DNA from: Methanosarcina vacuolata Z-761
Lineage (GTDB): Archaea; Halobacteriota; Methanosarcinia; Methanosarcinales; Methanosarcinaceae
Length of the DNA: 64,000 bases
Direction of reading: 5' to 3'
Assembly: GCF_000969905.1 (NCBI RefSeq)
Contig: NZ_CP009520.1
Coordinates: forward strand, 2,604,001-2,668,000
Shown piece by piece: positions 33,661-41,753 of this stretch (position 1 is its first letter; every line of letters starts with the position of its first letter). The position numbers and the translations under genes were made by a program. The notes below the pieces were generated by a model, which did not search any database, had not been told where the DNA came from, and saw nothing but the letters and a program-made list of their open reading frames with translations.

Positions 33661-35168
33661 CAGTAGTTCCGATCAGACTGACTTCCGAATGGTAAAAACA
33701 AATTGAACTTACATTTTATCCATTAATTTTCAAAGTAGACTATATTATTGATCAGATATTAAAATTCTTAAGCTATAACTTTCACTTACATTTTTCAAAA
33801 AATCAGATCACATTGAGTAATTTTATAGCATACGCTATTAGGTTCTTAAATTTTAATTTGAGATGAGTTATATTATAGTTAATCGAGTGCGTAGCACTCG
33901 ATTTCTTTCTTCATTGACCCATCTCAAACAATCCAGTAACACACTAACAGGAATAAAATTCAGCGACCTTAGTCCATATCTTACAACTTTTTTTATGTCT
34001 TCATTTATTAATGATTTTAGCTCATAAGCTGTAATTTCTAGAACTGACTTTAGCATATTTAGCACATTGTACATGATGCATTGAATAATAAAGAACAATA
34101 CTCTTGCTACTGGAGATTTTGTACATGATCGTATCTTGAACTCGTTTTTCACTCTATACCCAGTTTCTATATTCCATCGTTTTCTATATTCTTCAGGAAT
34201 CATCTTTTCAAATTTCTCAATTGATTCTGCTTTTTTGTTTGTAGCAAACAGAAGATACTTTTTCTTTTTATTATTATATATTGCCACAACATTGAAAGAA
34301 GGTCCTCCTTTCTGGAATCGATATTCAAAAATAGTCGAAGTATTTCCATACTCTTTTTGATGATTTTTAAGTTCTCTATTGATAACCTGAGTCGATTTAG
34401 CTGCTATAACAAAATTGACTTTAAGTTCATCCAACTTTGAAATTACATCTGTGTTAAAAAATTCTTTATCAAGGTATGTTGTTCCTGTTTTTACACCTAT
34501 CGTTTTAAGTCTTTTGAATAAAGATTCGATTAAAAGAGAATAATTCTTGTTCAAACTATTGATGTCTATTACGTCAAGTGTTAAGTGAGAAGTTCCAATT
34601 ATATCAAGAGTACAGAACGATTTACCCCATGAACTACCATTCTTTAGTTTTATTCCTCTAATACCAGGAGTATTTTTGTCTCCATAATACGAAATGTCAT
34701 GAAAATCAATAGCTATATCATGAATATTGTTTTCAAGTTTCATCATCTTGAAAAGCTCAAGATTCATTTTTCTAAAAGAGGAAAGAATATCTTCAATTTT
34801 ATTTTCTTTGATGTAATTGAAAATAGTATCTGCTGAAGGTATTCTTAAGTCAGGATTTTTTCTTTGCAAATCATTACTTGCAGATTCAAGAGAGTCTGTA
34901 GAGGATGTTGCGGCATGCAGCAATATGTTTAAAGTGTCCTGACATTCATAATTTGCAGATTCTGGCAAAGTTATTATATTATATTTGCTAATCAATTCAG
35001 ATGATACAGCCAGCAAGCTGGCTGTATCTGTGGTCATGGAATCGTTTTTTGTTGGCATTAAAAATAAATTCCATGATCTAATAAAACTTTTTTTCGGCTA
35101 ATTCTAATTAGTTACTAATGTTCTAAATTCAGCATTCGGAACTTGGGTTATTCGGAACTACTGGCATC
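33656..35168 (-). mobile_element. ISH3-family insertion sequence, 1503 bp, intact, with 5-bp target duplication
   Basis: The element spans 33661-35163. Both ends read inwards CAGTAGTTCCGA, and a second shared block, TTCCGAATG, starts 23 bases from each end. The target duplication GCATC lies at 33656-33660 and 35164-35168. A perfect duplication and an uninterrupted transposase suggest a recent insertion. Confidence 0.95.
33868..35058 (-). CDS. ISH3-family (IS4-like DDE) transposase
   Basis: A 396-residue uninterrupted transposase. The first catalytic Asp is in IAIDFHDISYYGDKNTPGIR, the second in GTTYLDKEFFNTDVI, and the Glu in the YREK-like block EEYRKRWNIETGYRVKNEFK. This is the IS4/ISH3 arrangement common in haloarchaea and Methanosarcina. 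The basic C-terminus ends LRTRLTII. The protein would bind the inverted repeats and catalyse cut-and-paste transposition. It is the only complete transposase in the window and interrupts a DUF373 gene in the same orientation. Confidence 0.95.
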   Translation of the reverse strand: MPTKNDSMTTDTASLLAVSSELISKYNIITLPESANYECQDTLNILLHAATSSTDSLESASNDLQRKNPDLRIPSADTIFNYIKENKIEDILSSFRKMNLELFKMMKLENNIHDIAIDFHDISYYGDKNTPGIRGIKLKNGSSWGKSFCTLDIIGTSHLTLDVIDINSLNKNYSLLIESLFKRLKTIGVKTGTTYLDKEFFNTDVISKLDELKVNFVIAAKSTQVINRELKNHQKEYGNTSTIFEYRFQKGGPSFNVVAIYNNKKKKYLLFATNKKAESIEKFEKMIPEEYRKRWNIETGYRVKNEFKIRSCTKSPVARVLFFIIQCIMYNVLNMLKSVLEITAYELKSLINEDIKKVVRYGLRSLNFIPVSVLLDCLRWVNEERNRVLRTRLTII

Positions 35169-35363
35169 AGTTCCTTTTGCTCGTAATTCATCAAGAATCC
35201 TGATTCCACCGAAGATAGTGTTGGTATCAGAATCCTCCGGGTCTGCGATCCCAAGTGCAACGGCAGCCTGAACATTTGCCTCCCGCCCTACTATTGGGGT
35301 TTCGAGTTTTGCTTTTTCGCCCAGATCGTTATCTCTGTCTATGCATATAACTAAGGTCTGCAT
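35164..35363 (-). pseudogene. DUF373 membrane protein, N-terminal part
   Basis: It begins with the DUF373 signature MQTLVICIDRDNDLGEKAKL, then TPIVGREANVQAAVALGIAD and DPEDSDTNTIFGGIRILDEL, and reaches KGTDA, where the ISH3 element enters. The frame then runs 5 codons into the IS (SSSE) before a stop. DUF373 proteins are archaeal membrane proteins of unknown role with a soluble N-terminal domain. The ATG at 35363 has AGGAT upstream. Confidence 0.95.
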
Positions 35364-35688
35364 ATATCCTCTATAGCTTTCAATGGCTTACTCTATCGCA
35401 GAGAGTTTTTTTATGAATACGATATCCTGATTTGGCTCTTATATATTTCCTGCCGGAGTTTTGCATAAACTCTTTTAATCAGTTAAATCGCTTTACTTTT
35501 TACAAGCATACTATTTTAATTTATACTTTATTAAGCTTGTAGCGCAACAGAATTTACTTTCAAAAATAAATTTTCACTTCTAAAGATACTCTTATAATTT
35601 CGGAAACCAATAAGTAAATGTCTATAAAAACAGGCTCTCTTTCTGAGAGAAATTAATTATCTTTTATCAAAAATAAAAAGGGGTTTAT
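35364..35688. other. spacer between DUF373 and the amphipathic-protein gene
   Basis: AT-rich divergent promoter region. AAAGGGGTTT (35675-35684) is the ribosome site of the right gene. Nothing else is supported. Confidence 0.45.
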
Positions 35689-36030
35689 ATGGCACAACCA
35701 ATGGAAAGCGAAAGTAAAGAAGCCGAAGCTGGAAAAAAGAGCAGAATACAGGAGAAAGTTGGAAAGCTTGGGAGCGACATTGATACTCTTGCAAAGAAAA
35801 CAGGAGACGAAGCCTCAAAACTTGCAAAGAATATAAATACCGAAATAAAGTCTATCTCAGGGGAAATAAAATCAATTGATGTGAAGGATGAGGTAAAGAG
35901 CATCACTGCAAGGGTTGAAAAACTGGTTGATACAACCGGCGACAGCGCAAAAAAACTTGCCTCCGATATCAAGAACGATGTAAAGAAACTGGTGGATAAG
36001 ATCGAAATCCCTATTTCAAAGAAAAAATAA
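35689..36030 (+). CDS. small amphipathic coiled-coil protein
   Basis: A 113-residue hydrophilic, lysine-rich protein with no membrane segment. Beyond residue 20 it is one long heptad-like helix in repeating steps (KVGKLGSDIDTLAKKTGDEA, then KLAKNINTEIKSISGEIKSI and KLASDIKNDVKKLVDKIEI). The pattern resembles apolipoprotein-like or stress-type (LEA-like, YtxH-like) amphipathic proteins that coat membranes or other proteins. That likeness is compositional only. A good AAAGGGG site precedes the ATG. It is a single gene with no recognised family. Confidence 0.65.
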   Translation: MAQPMESESKEAEAGKKSRIQEKVGKLGSDIDTLAKKTGDEASKLAKNINTEIKSISGEIKSIDVKDEVKSITARVEKLVDTTGDSAKKLASDIKNDVKKLVDKIEIPISKKK

Positions 36031-36257
36031 TAACGGTAAAGTAATAAAAGTGACAAAGTAACAGACAAGAAGGTAAGAATCTCCCCTGAGGGGAGAAAAT
36101 ACCTTCTTAACCTTCTCTTTATTATCGGCTCTGCTTTTCAATGCATATTCATTGAATCGGTTTGGATTCAACATTCCAATGCTTTCAACATTTTTCTCTT
36201 TTATATTTTAATTATAGAGTTAACTTTATTATTCAACACCGCATCTGTATAAATAAG

Positions 36258-36665
36258 ATGAGAAAGATTTTGATGCAACCATACTCTGGCATTTCCAGGA
36301 GGCTTATAGCTTCAATAATCGACATTTTCGTAATTATTTCCCTTTTTATGTTTTTAGAACTAATCACAGAAACCATAGATGAGGCCCTCTTCTATATTCT
36401 GTTCTTTCTCGCAATGTGGGCTTATTTTGTCTTTCAGGAGAGTTCTACCCTGAAGTCAACAGTGGGCAAGCAAGCTGTGAACATCATTGTTACTGACCTC
36501 AACGGAAACAGAATCTCCTTTATACAGGCAACAAAGCGATTTATTCTGAAAATTTTCGCTGTAATTCCCTTTTTTGCAGGGTTTCTGCTGATCCTTTTTA
36601 CTTCAAAAAAGCAGGCTTTTCACGATATTATTGCAAAGACGTTGGTATTTATTCAGGAGGACTGA
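36258..36665 (+). CDS. RDD-family membrane protein
   Basis: A 135-residue protein of the RDD family. It has SGISRRLIASIIDIFVIIS at the first helix (the R-x-x-A-x-x-I-D pattern gives the family its name). A second hydrophobic pair, EALFYILFFLAMWAYFVFQ, follows, then the loop STLKSTVGKQAVNIIVTDLN and a last helix AVIPFFAGFLLILFTSKKQ, ending with HDIIAKTLVF. Family members are small cytoplasmic-membrane proteins, some implicated in ion exchange; the substrate is unknown. ATGs at 36258 and 36273 are both possible. The longer frame from 36162 is a chance extension. Confidence 0.82.
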   Translation: MRKILMQPYSGISRRLIASIIDIFVIISLFMFLELITETIDEALFYILFFLAMWAYFVFQESSTLKSTVGKQAVNIIVTDLNGNRISFIQATKRFILKIFAVIPFFAGFLLILFTSKKQAFHDIIAKTLVFIQED

Positions 36666-36818
36666 TCTTAATACTATTCTTCTCTTCTAAACTTCATAGG
36701 TCATATCAAACTTCATAGGTCATATCAATTTTTTTACTATGAGTACTTTTTTTTATTATGGTGTCTTAATGATTAATGGGAAGTCATTTGCTACTAGAGC
36801 AATCAAGGGAAGTTTATT

Positions 36819-37439
36819 ATGTCTATTTCCTTCAATAATCACAATTTTATCCAGAACAGACCTGTAAGCTTTCAGAGCTCTCTCTCAAGCCACTTACATG
36901 ATACCTCTTTTTCTTCCGGGACCGTGGAAGGAATAAAACTCTTCCTTGATATGGATGGAGTCCTTACGGATTTCACCTCAGCCTGTGAGAGGCTCAGTGG
37001 CAATATGATGTTCTGGTACAGTAACGACAGAGAACTCTTCTGGAAAAAGATTACATCTGCAGGAATTGAGTTCTGGTCCGAAATGTCCTGGATGCCAGGC
37101 GGGCAGGAATTGCATGTTTTCCTTAGAAGCTCGGGCCTTTGTCCGACAATCCTTTCTGCGCTTCCCGGACCTGAGAGGAAAAAAGCCTTAACCAATGCGA
37201 GAGAGGGAAAAATCAAATGGCTCAGGAAAGAACTCGGGCCCTCTTATGCAGAGGCTGCAATTCTCTGTTACCGCCCGGAAAAAGCCTTACAATCAGGGTT
37301 TGCAAGGGTTCTTATTGATGATAACTCCGATAATATCCGCGAATGGGAAGAAGCAGGAGGTATCGGAATCCTGCATAAGAATACCAATCGGACGATCCGG
37401 TGTTTCACCAGGGTTCTTAAAGTTGAGCATAAGTTCTGA
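36819..37439 (+). CDS. HAD-superfamily 5'(3')-nucleotidase-like protein
   Basis: A 206-residue protein whose C-terminal 165 residues form a HAD phosphatase of the NT5C (deoxyribonucleotidase) type. Motif I is LFLDMDGVLTDF (nucleophile D-x-D), with a cap containing FWKKITSAGIEFWSEMSWMP. Motif II is near CPTILSALPG, and motif IV is VLIDDNSDNIREWEEAGG. The first 35 residues are Ser/Phe-rich, not conserved in the family, and could be a false extension, although no better start is seen before the catalytic strand. Likely role is dephosphorylation of a nucleotide or another small phosphate ester in the cytosol. Confidence 0.8.
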   Translation: MSISFNNHNFIQNRPVSFQSSLSSHLHDTSFSSGTVEGIKLFLDMDGVLTDFTSACERLSGNMMFWYSNDRELFWKKITSAGIEFWSEMSWMPGGQELHVFLRSSGLCPTILSALPGPERKKALTNAREGKIKWLRKELGPSYAEAAILCYRPEKALQSGFARVLIDDNSDNIREWEEAGGIGILHKNTNRTIRCFTRVLKVEHKF

Positions 37440-37499
37440 TATGCTAACCTTTACAGGCTAACTTTTACAGGCTAAACTTTACAGGGAGACCGAAAAGGC

Positions 37500-38351
37500 T
37501 TATGCTTCTTGATTACAGGCTACGATAAGAGCCACAAAGTTTTGCCTGTGGTTTTTGACATATTCTCCTTCCACATCTTTTAACCACTTTTTTCCTCCGT
37601 GAATTGCGTGATCCCCGCAGATAAAGAAAATCGTTCCTTTTTCCGCATTTCTGTAAATCTCACCCAGGTTTTTATCCACAGCCATTGCAGCCTTTTTCAG
37701 TTCTTCCCAGCTTTCAGCCCTGTGGGAAAAACGGTCAAGGGTCCTGAGGTGAACTGCCAGGATATCGGGCTTTTCTTTGAGGGCATGTAATGCATAATTC
37801 GTAATTTGGAGGTCATAATCCAGGATATCCTCGGAATTCGGGACTCCATAAAAGTCTTTTATCCTTCCCCTGAAACTTTCCGCACCTTCGGACTCTATGA
37901 CTGCTGACGCTTTCATGCCCGCCCTGCAAGCCCATTCCATAATGCTTTTTAGTTTCGGGTTTTCCGAGTCTTTTGTCCTTTCAGTATAAATGTCTGCGGT
38001 AGAGTAGATATTATGCTCTTCTGGCAGATATCCTGTAAAGATTGATGCAATAGCAGGAGAGGTTATTGTTGCTGGGGATTTGCACCTGAAGAGGAGCCCT
38101 TTTTCGGCGATTTCGCTCAAGTACTTCATTATCGGAGAAAAATATTTATAAAGAGAATAACCCAGACTGTCAACCACAATAATTACTGCTCTTTTGCAGC
38201 CTCTTTCCTTTGCGTAGCTCTCTACTTCCTGAATTGGCCTGCCAGTTGGCGGAACCATAGGGATTTTCAGTAATCTCGAGATCGTAGGGGCAATATCAAT
38301 GGTGTTGCATTCTAAAATTTTCATATGCTCTCTAATTACATTATCTAACAA
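37500..38351 (-). CDS. alkaline-phosphatase-superfamily (phosphodiesterase/phosphomutase-type) protein
   Basis: A 283-residue soluble protein. KRAVIIVVDSLGYSLYKYFS carries the first metal-binding Asp and the conserved hydroxyl-nucleophile region is SPATITSPAIASIFTGYLPE, with Thr or Ser as nucleophile. Later metal ligands are in DILAVHLRTLDRFSHRAESW and FFICGDHAIHGGKKW (D-H...H). Unusually, the segment TIDIAPTISRLLKIPMVPPT, normally near the C-terminus of such enzymes, lies at the N-terminus. The arrangement may be circularly permuted or reflect a conserved archaeal subgroup. No signal peptide is present. The substrate is unknown. It is convergent with the HAD gene. Confidence 0.75.
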   Translation of the reverse strand: MLDNVIREHMKILECNTIDIAPTISRLLKIPMVPPTGRPIQEVESYAKERGCKRAVIIVVDSLGYSLYKYFSPIMKYLSEIAEKGLLFRCKSPATITSPAIASIFTGYLPEEHNIYSTADIYTERTKDSENPKLKSIMEWACRAGMKASAVIESEGAESFRGRIKDFYGVPNSEDILDYDLQITNYALHALKEKPDILAVHLRTLDRFSHRAESWEELKKAAMAVDKNLGEIYRNAEKGTIFFICGDHAIHGGKKWLKDVEGEYVKNHRQNFVALIVACNQEA

Positions 38352-38392
38352 GCCGGCTTATATGTGTTCCTGTATTGCTATTGTGGACTTAG

Positions 38393-38590
38393 ATAACTGT
38401 AAATGATTATGTCGGATCAGGTACGAATGTCCAATGGACAGAATATGAGTATCCGGGGTAGAATAACGCAAAAAATGAAGAGTTACCTGAAATAGAGTTA
38501 CCTGAAGTAGAGTTACCTGAAGTAGAGTTACCTGAAATAGAGTTACCTGAAGTAGAATCCCTTGAAGAAGGGAAGGGTTTTCAGAATTAA
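38393..38590 (+). pseudogene. remnant of a protein with an LPEVE repeat tail
   Basis: One frame reads VNDYVGSGTNVQWTEYEYPG, a TAG at 38459 in place of a likely Glu codon, NNAKNEELPE, then six 6-residue repeats (IELPEV/VELPEV type) and ends SLEEGKGFQN. The repeats come from an 18-bp tandem array. No start codon or upstream domain is left. It is probably the decayed C-terminus of an exported repeat protein. Confidence 0.4.
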
Positions 38591-38651
38591 TTAGGTATCC
38601 CGGATGTCACCTCTTAGGGCTTCTGTCAGGCATTTTTCGGGACTCTCATAA

Positions 38652-38861
38652 TTGCCGCGAAACCCTTTGAGATGGTGGTTTGTTCTAACGCTCATGCTGG
38701 CAAGCCTCTTTGTAATCAAACTTGTTCCTTTCGAACTGCCCGGAGCCCGAACTCCCGGGTTTAGCCCCATAACCCAGATTTTTACAGCCCTTGAAACCAC
38801 TGCTGAAAACCTTTGCCGGGTATCGCCGCTTGTTGAGTGGGTAAATGAAAAGTACCGCTGA
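38652..38861 (+). CDS. possible small one-helix membrane protein
   Basis: A 69-residue frame with one clear helix (WWFVLTLMLASLFVIKLVPF) and a soluble tail (SPITQIFTALETTAENLCRV). It begins at a TTG directly after a stop and has no convincing ribosome site. The opposite strand also carries a longer open frame with less protein-like composition. It could be a real small protein or the tail of a lost gene. Confidence 0.3.
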   Translation: MPRNPLRWWFVLTLMLASLFVIKLVPFELPGARTPGFSPITQIFTALETTAENLCRVSPLVEWVNEKYR

Positions 38862-39013
38862 CTTTTCATGAAATTAAGCAGTACATGACAATAATTATAT
38901 ATCTTTATGCCAAAGTACATATGTAGCCTAAACACTACATATGATGTGATAACAGGAATTTACAGCTAATTACAGGTTACAAATAAAAGAAAAATATGCG
39001 TAAAGGTGTAAAA

Positions 39014-39478
39014 ATGAGAAAAGCAATTATAGCAATTCTTCTGGGAATACTGTTTATAGGGGTTTCCGGAGCAGCGGTAGTCAGTGCAGTTGCTTCGGAT
39101 AATGCAGGGACAAACTATGGCTCTGGATTAATGCACAGGTGGGCTGCAAGGAACATGGATTCTGGCTCACGTTACGGAAACTTTTCCGACTGTCCTTATT
39201 TCAACTCAAATAATACTTCGGAACTTGAGGTCAAGACCATAGATGAAGCACTCGAAATCGCAAAAACAAAAATAGACAGCAACGTTTCCAAAGAGGACAT
39301 TTCTCAGATGCGTCGCTGGTGGATTGTTTCCTACAAGGACGAGGACGGAGTTTACAAACAGGCAAGAATTGATGTCGTCAGCGGTGAAGTGTTTACCGAT
39401 TATCCTGTTTGTACAGGAGCACAGACAGGCAGCAGATACGGCAGGGGCCAGGGCTACTGCAAGGCATCTGCCTTTTGA
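39014..39478 (+). CDS. exported PepSY-like protein
   Basis: A 154-residue protein with a cleavable-type signal (MRKAIIAILLGILFIGVSG, then AAVVSAVA). A Gly/Asn/Arg-rich stretch with NYGSGLMHRWAARNMDSGSR follows. Residues about 75-130 form a PepSY-type domain: TIDEALEIAKTKIDSNVSK, RRWWIVSYKDEDGVYKQARI and DVVSGEVFTDY. The tail contains two cysteines and more Gly/Arg. PepSY proteins often modulate peptidases or membrane enzymes at the cell surface. AAGGTG eight bases ahead favours the ATG at 39014 over 38996. A TATA box (TTATATATC) lies near 38893. Confidence 0.78.
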   Translation: MRKAIIAILLGILFIGVSGAAVVSAVASDNAGTNYGSGLMHRWAARNMDSGSRYGNFSDCPYFNSNNTSELEVKTIDEALEIAKTKIDSNVSKEDISQMRRWWIVSYKDEDGVYKQARIDVVSGEVFTDYPVCTGAQTGSRYGRGQGYCKASAF

Positions 39479-39560
39479 GCAACAGTACTTCAATATTAAT
39501 TGAGTATTGAAGCCATCACCTAACACTATCCTTTTTATTTATTTTCTCAGATTAATTTTT

Positions 39561-39780
39561 CAAGTTACTGGTTAATTCTTCAAGTTACTGGTTAATTCTT
39601 CAAGTTGCGGGTTAATTCTTCAAGTTACTGGTTAATTCTTCAAGTTACTGGTTAATTCTTCAAGTTACTGGTTAATTCTTCAAGTTACTGGTTAATTCTT
39701 CAAGTTACTGGTTAATTCTTCAAGTTACTGGTTAATTCTTCAAGTTGCGGGTTAATTCTTAAAGTTACAGGTTAATTCTT
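39561..39780. repeat. 20-bp tandem repeat, 11 copies
   Basis: CAAGTTACTGGTTAATTCTT is repeated eleven times in exact 20-base register. Two copies read CAAGTTGCGG and the last is diverged. It is the largest regular array in the window and has no spacers, so it is not CRISPR. Confidence 0.97.
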
Positions 39781-39806
39781 CAATTCATTGCCCTTTTATC
39801 TATCTC

Positions 39807-39906
39807 GGCTCTTCGTTGTTTTGTGTGGATATCCTCAAATATCCCCATAAAAACCAATGCGATCTTGAATTGAAAATCATCTTAACATAATGGATGGCAA
39901 AAAGCC
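39807..39906. mobile_element. MITE family A, copy 3, inverted orientation
   Basis: It starts GGCTCTTCGTTGTTTTGTG and matches the reverse complement of 8577-8678 almost throughout (shared CATAAAAACCAATGCG and TTGAAAATCATCTTA). The far end has decayed to AAAAAGCC. It is inserted between a tandem array and a small-membrane-protein gene. Confidence 0.85.
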
Positions 39907-40049
39907 AAAATCTCTAATGGATTTTTATATTTGCATACCTTTTTCCGGATATTCTTTTATATTTATGGTAGCAATATCTGAGAAAAAAGTCGGTGGAATA
40001 AGAAAAACCGATGATCTTAAGAATATCTGTTATTTTCGAGGTGGAAAGC

Positions 40050-40265
40050 TTGAATGGCATGGGATATGGCATAACTAGTTCCTTTTGGGGATTTCTCCTG
40101 AATCTTTTAATCATTCTCCTTATAGTAGGTGCAACGGTAGTGCTGCTGAATAGGTCCGGGTACACAGCTCCAAGGGATAACGAGCGAATCATCAAAATGG
40201 AAAAAGATATCGAAGAAATCAAAAAAACAGTAGAAGATATAAAATCCAAGCTAGAAGAAATCTAA
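40050..40265 (+). CDS. small membrane protein with coiled-coil tail
   Basis: A 71-residue protein with one helix (SFWGFLLNLLIILLIVGATV), then a charged segment (RSGYTAPRDNERI) and a heptad-type helix (KMEKDIEEIKKTVEDIKSKL). The start is a TTG with GAGGTG five bases upstream. An ATG at 40059 is the alternative. It lies 73 bases before an ArsR-type regulator, and the nicotianamine-synthase-like gene follows that, so the three may form a unit. Similar one-helix proteins paired with ArsR genes are known in Methanosarcina-type genomes. Role unknown. Confidence 0.65.
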   Translation: MNGMGYGITSSFWGFLLNLLIILLIVGATVVLLNRSGYTAPRDNERIIKMEKDIEEIKKTVEDIKSKLEEI

Positions 40266-40338
40266 AGCTTTATATCTGCTGCAGGCTCTGGAACTCTTCC
40301 AGTCCAGGTGCAACCAAAAGTATGCGAGGACATTCCGA

Positions 40339-40632
40339 ATGGTAAAATCACTTCAACAAATAGTAGATATTGGTGAGGCGCTCTCTCATCCCATAAGGCT
40401 TAAACTGCTTTACCTGCTGGCCGAAAGGGAAAGATATGTATACGAACTCGCCAAGGACCTGAATCTCTCAAGACAGGTAGTAAACCTGCATTTAAAACGC
40501 CTGGAGAAAGCCGGATTTGTTGAAAGTGATCTCAGACTTGAAGATGATGACCTCAGGGCCAAGAAGTTTTATCGGTTAAAGGAATTTGATGTTTCTCTCG
40601 GGATGGAAGATCTAAAACGGATTTTCGAGTGA
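40339..40632 (+). CDS. ArsR-family transcriptional regulator
   Basis: A 97-residue winged helix: ALSHPIRLKLLYLLAERERY, VYELAKDLNLSRQVVNLHLK as recognition helix, and RLEKAGFVESDLRLED as wing. It has no CxC or CxxC metal site in the alpha-3 helix, so it is not a classical metal-thiol sensor. The C-terminal FYRLKEFDVSLGMEDL may bind another effector or mediate dimerisation. It sits between the small membrane protein and the nicotianamine-synthase-like gene and could regulate either. Confidence 0.88.
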   Translation: MVKSLQQIVDIGEALSHPIRLKLLYLLAERERYVYELAKDLNLSRQVVNLHLKRLEKAGFVESDLRLEDDDLRAKKFYRLKEFDVSLGMEDLKRIFE

Positions 40633-40786
40633 AGTCTGGATTCTACCAGATTTCTATATTTTTCATGTTATTCAGTTTTTTTACTGCCAGAATAATTATA
40701 TAAGCCTCAGCCTTCTGAGTTTCAGGACCTGATAATTCTCAACAGGAATATATTCAGGCGCACCATAATACTCTTTGGGGATTAGT

Positions 40787-41659
40787 ATGGTTGGTGCGAT
40801 TGGTAAGAGTCTGGAGCTTTCAGAGTTTGTTCTCAAAGAAATACTTGATCTGTATAAGGATATAAGAGAACTCTCTGATGAAGTGATCTTATCCGGCTCT
40901 TCGGACAAGCCCGAAAAATTGTTTATGAAGCTGGATGCTTTAATTACCCGGGACCTGGGAAATGAAGTAGTTTCTATTCTACTGAATAAACAGGAGCTAG
41001 AACCAATTTTATTTCACCTGAACCGATTCAGGAATTTGTATACGGTAAGGCTGGAAACCGGATATGCAAAAGAAATTCTTGCGGGTCATTCCCCCTGGGA
41101 CATCCTTAAGAAATTCCCCTTTTACAAAAATTACCTCCGGCTGGTACGAACAGAATACGAGGGTTTCGGACTAAAAGCCGGGGACAGAATTTTTTTTCTC
41201 GGGAGTGGACCTCTTCCCCTTACGCTCATTGTTTTCTTCAAATATTATGGGGTAAAAGGCACAGGGATAGAACAGAACTCTGAAAGGGCAAGGCTTTCAA
41301 TGGAAGTACTTGATAAGCTTGGGCTTTCTAAAGACATCACCATAGTTAACGGGAGCCATTTCTCCATGAACCCGATTGATTTTCTAGATACTGATACAGG
41401 GGTAAAGGCTCTCATGATAGCTGCCCAGGCTGAACCTAAAAAAGAAATTCTTGAATATTTACTAAAAGTAATACCGGCAGGCTGCAGGATTTCTTACAGA
41501 ATTTATGAAAAAGGCTTAATGAAACTGCTAAACCGGGACTTTCTGCTTGATTTGCCAAACGGTTACAGGGAATATAAGAGAATCCGGCCCGACCCTCCTG
41601 CATATAACACGGTTGTATTTCTGGAAAAAAAGAGTAATTGCTCCGGAATTATAGAGTAG
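40787..41659 (+). CDS. nicotianamine-synthase-like protein
   Basis: This 290-residue protein resembles archaeal nicotianamine-synthase relatives. The N-terminal half is helical (FVLKEILDLYKDIRELSDE, HLNRFRNLYTVRLETGYAKE). The C-terminal half is a SAM-dependent Rossmann fold, with RIFFLGSGPLPLTLIVFFKY at the SAM loop and GVKGTGIEQNSERARLSMEV as acidic strand 2. Family enzymes transfer aminobutyryl groups from SAM to build metal-chelating peptides; the Methanothermobacter relative makes thermonicotianamine. GGGGA just before the ATG at 40787 supports the start. With an ArsR regulator directly upstream, a metallophore role in nickel or iron handling is plausible but inferred. Confidence 0.85.
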   Translation: MVGAIGKSLELSEFVLKEILDLYKDIRELSDEVILSGSSDKPEKLFMKLDALITRDLGNEVVSILLNKQELEPILFHLNRFRNLYTVRLETGYAKEILAGHSPWDILKKFPFYKNYLRLVRTEYEGFGLKAGDRIFFLGSGPLPLTLIVFFKYYGVKGTGIEQNSERARLSMEVLDKLGLSKDITIVNGSHFSMNPIDFLDTDTGVKALMIAAQAEPKKEILEYLLKVIPAGCRISYRIYEKGLMKLLNRDFLLDLPNGYREYKRIRPDPPAYNTVVFLEKKSNCSGIIE

Positions 41660-41753
41660 TAATAGATCATTTTTAACGGATTACCTATAAGGTATTTCTC
41701 CATGACCTTTGATACACGCCATAAGTGACATATATCAAAACCTAATCAATGGG

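Noticed and set aside
38591-38935. 114-codon ORF on the minus strand
   Set aside because: Overlaps a slightly more plausible plus-strand small membrane frame and has no start signal or recognisable domain.
39561-39780. Possible CRISPR array
   Set aside because: The 20-bp units are directly adjacent with no unique spacers, and no cas genes are present. The same holds for the other arrays.
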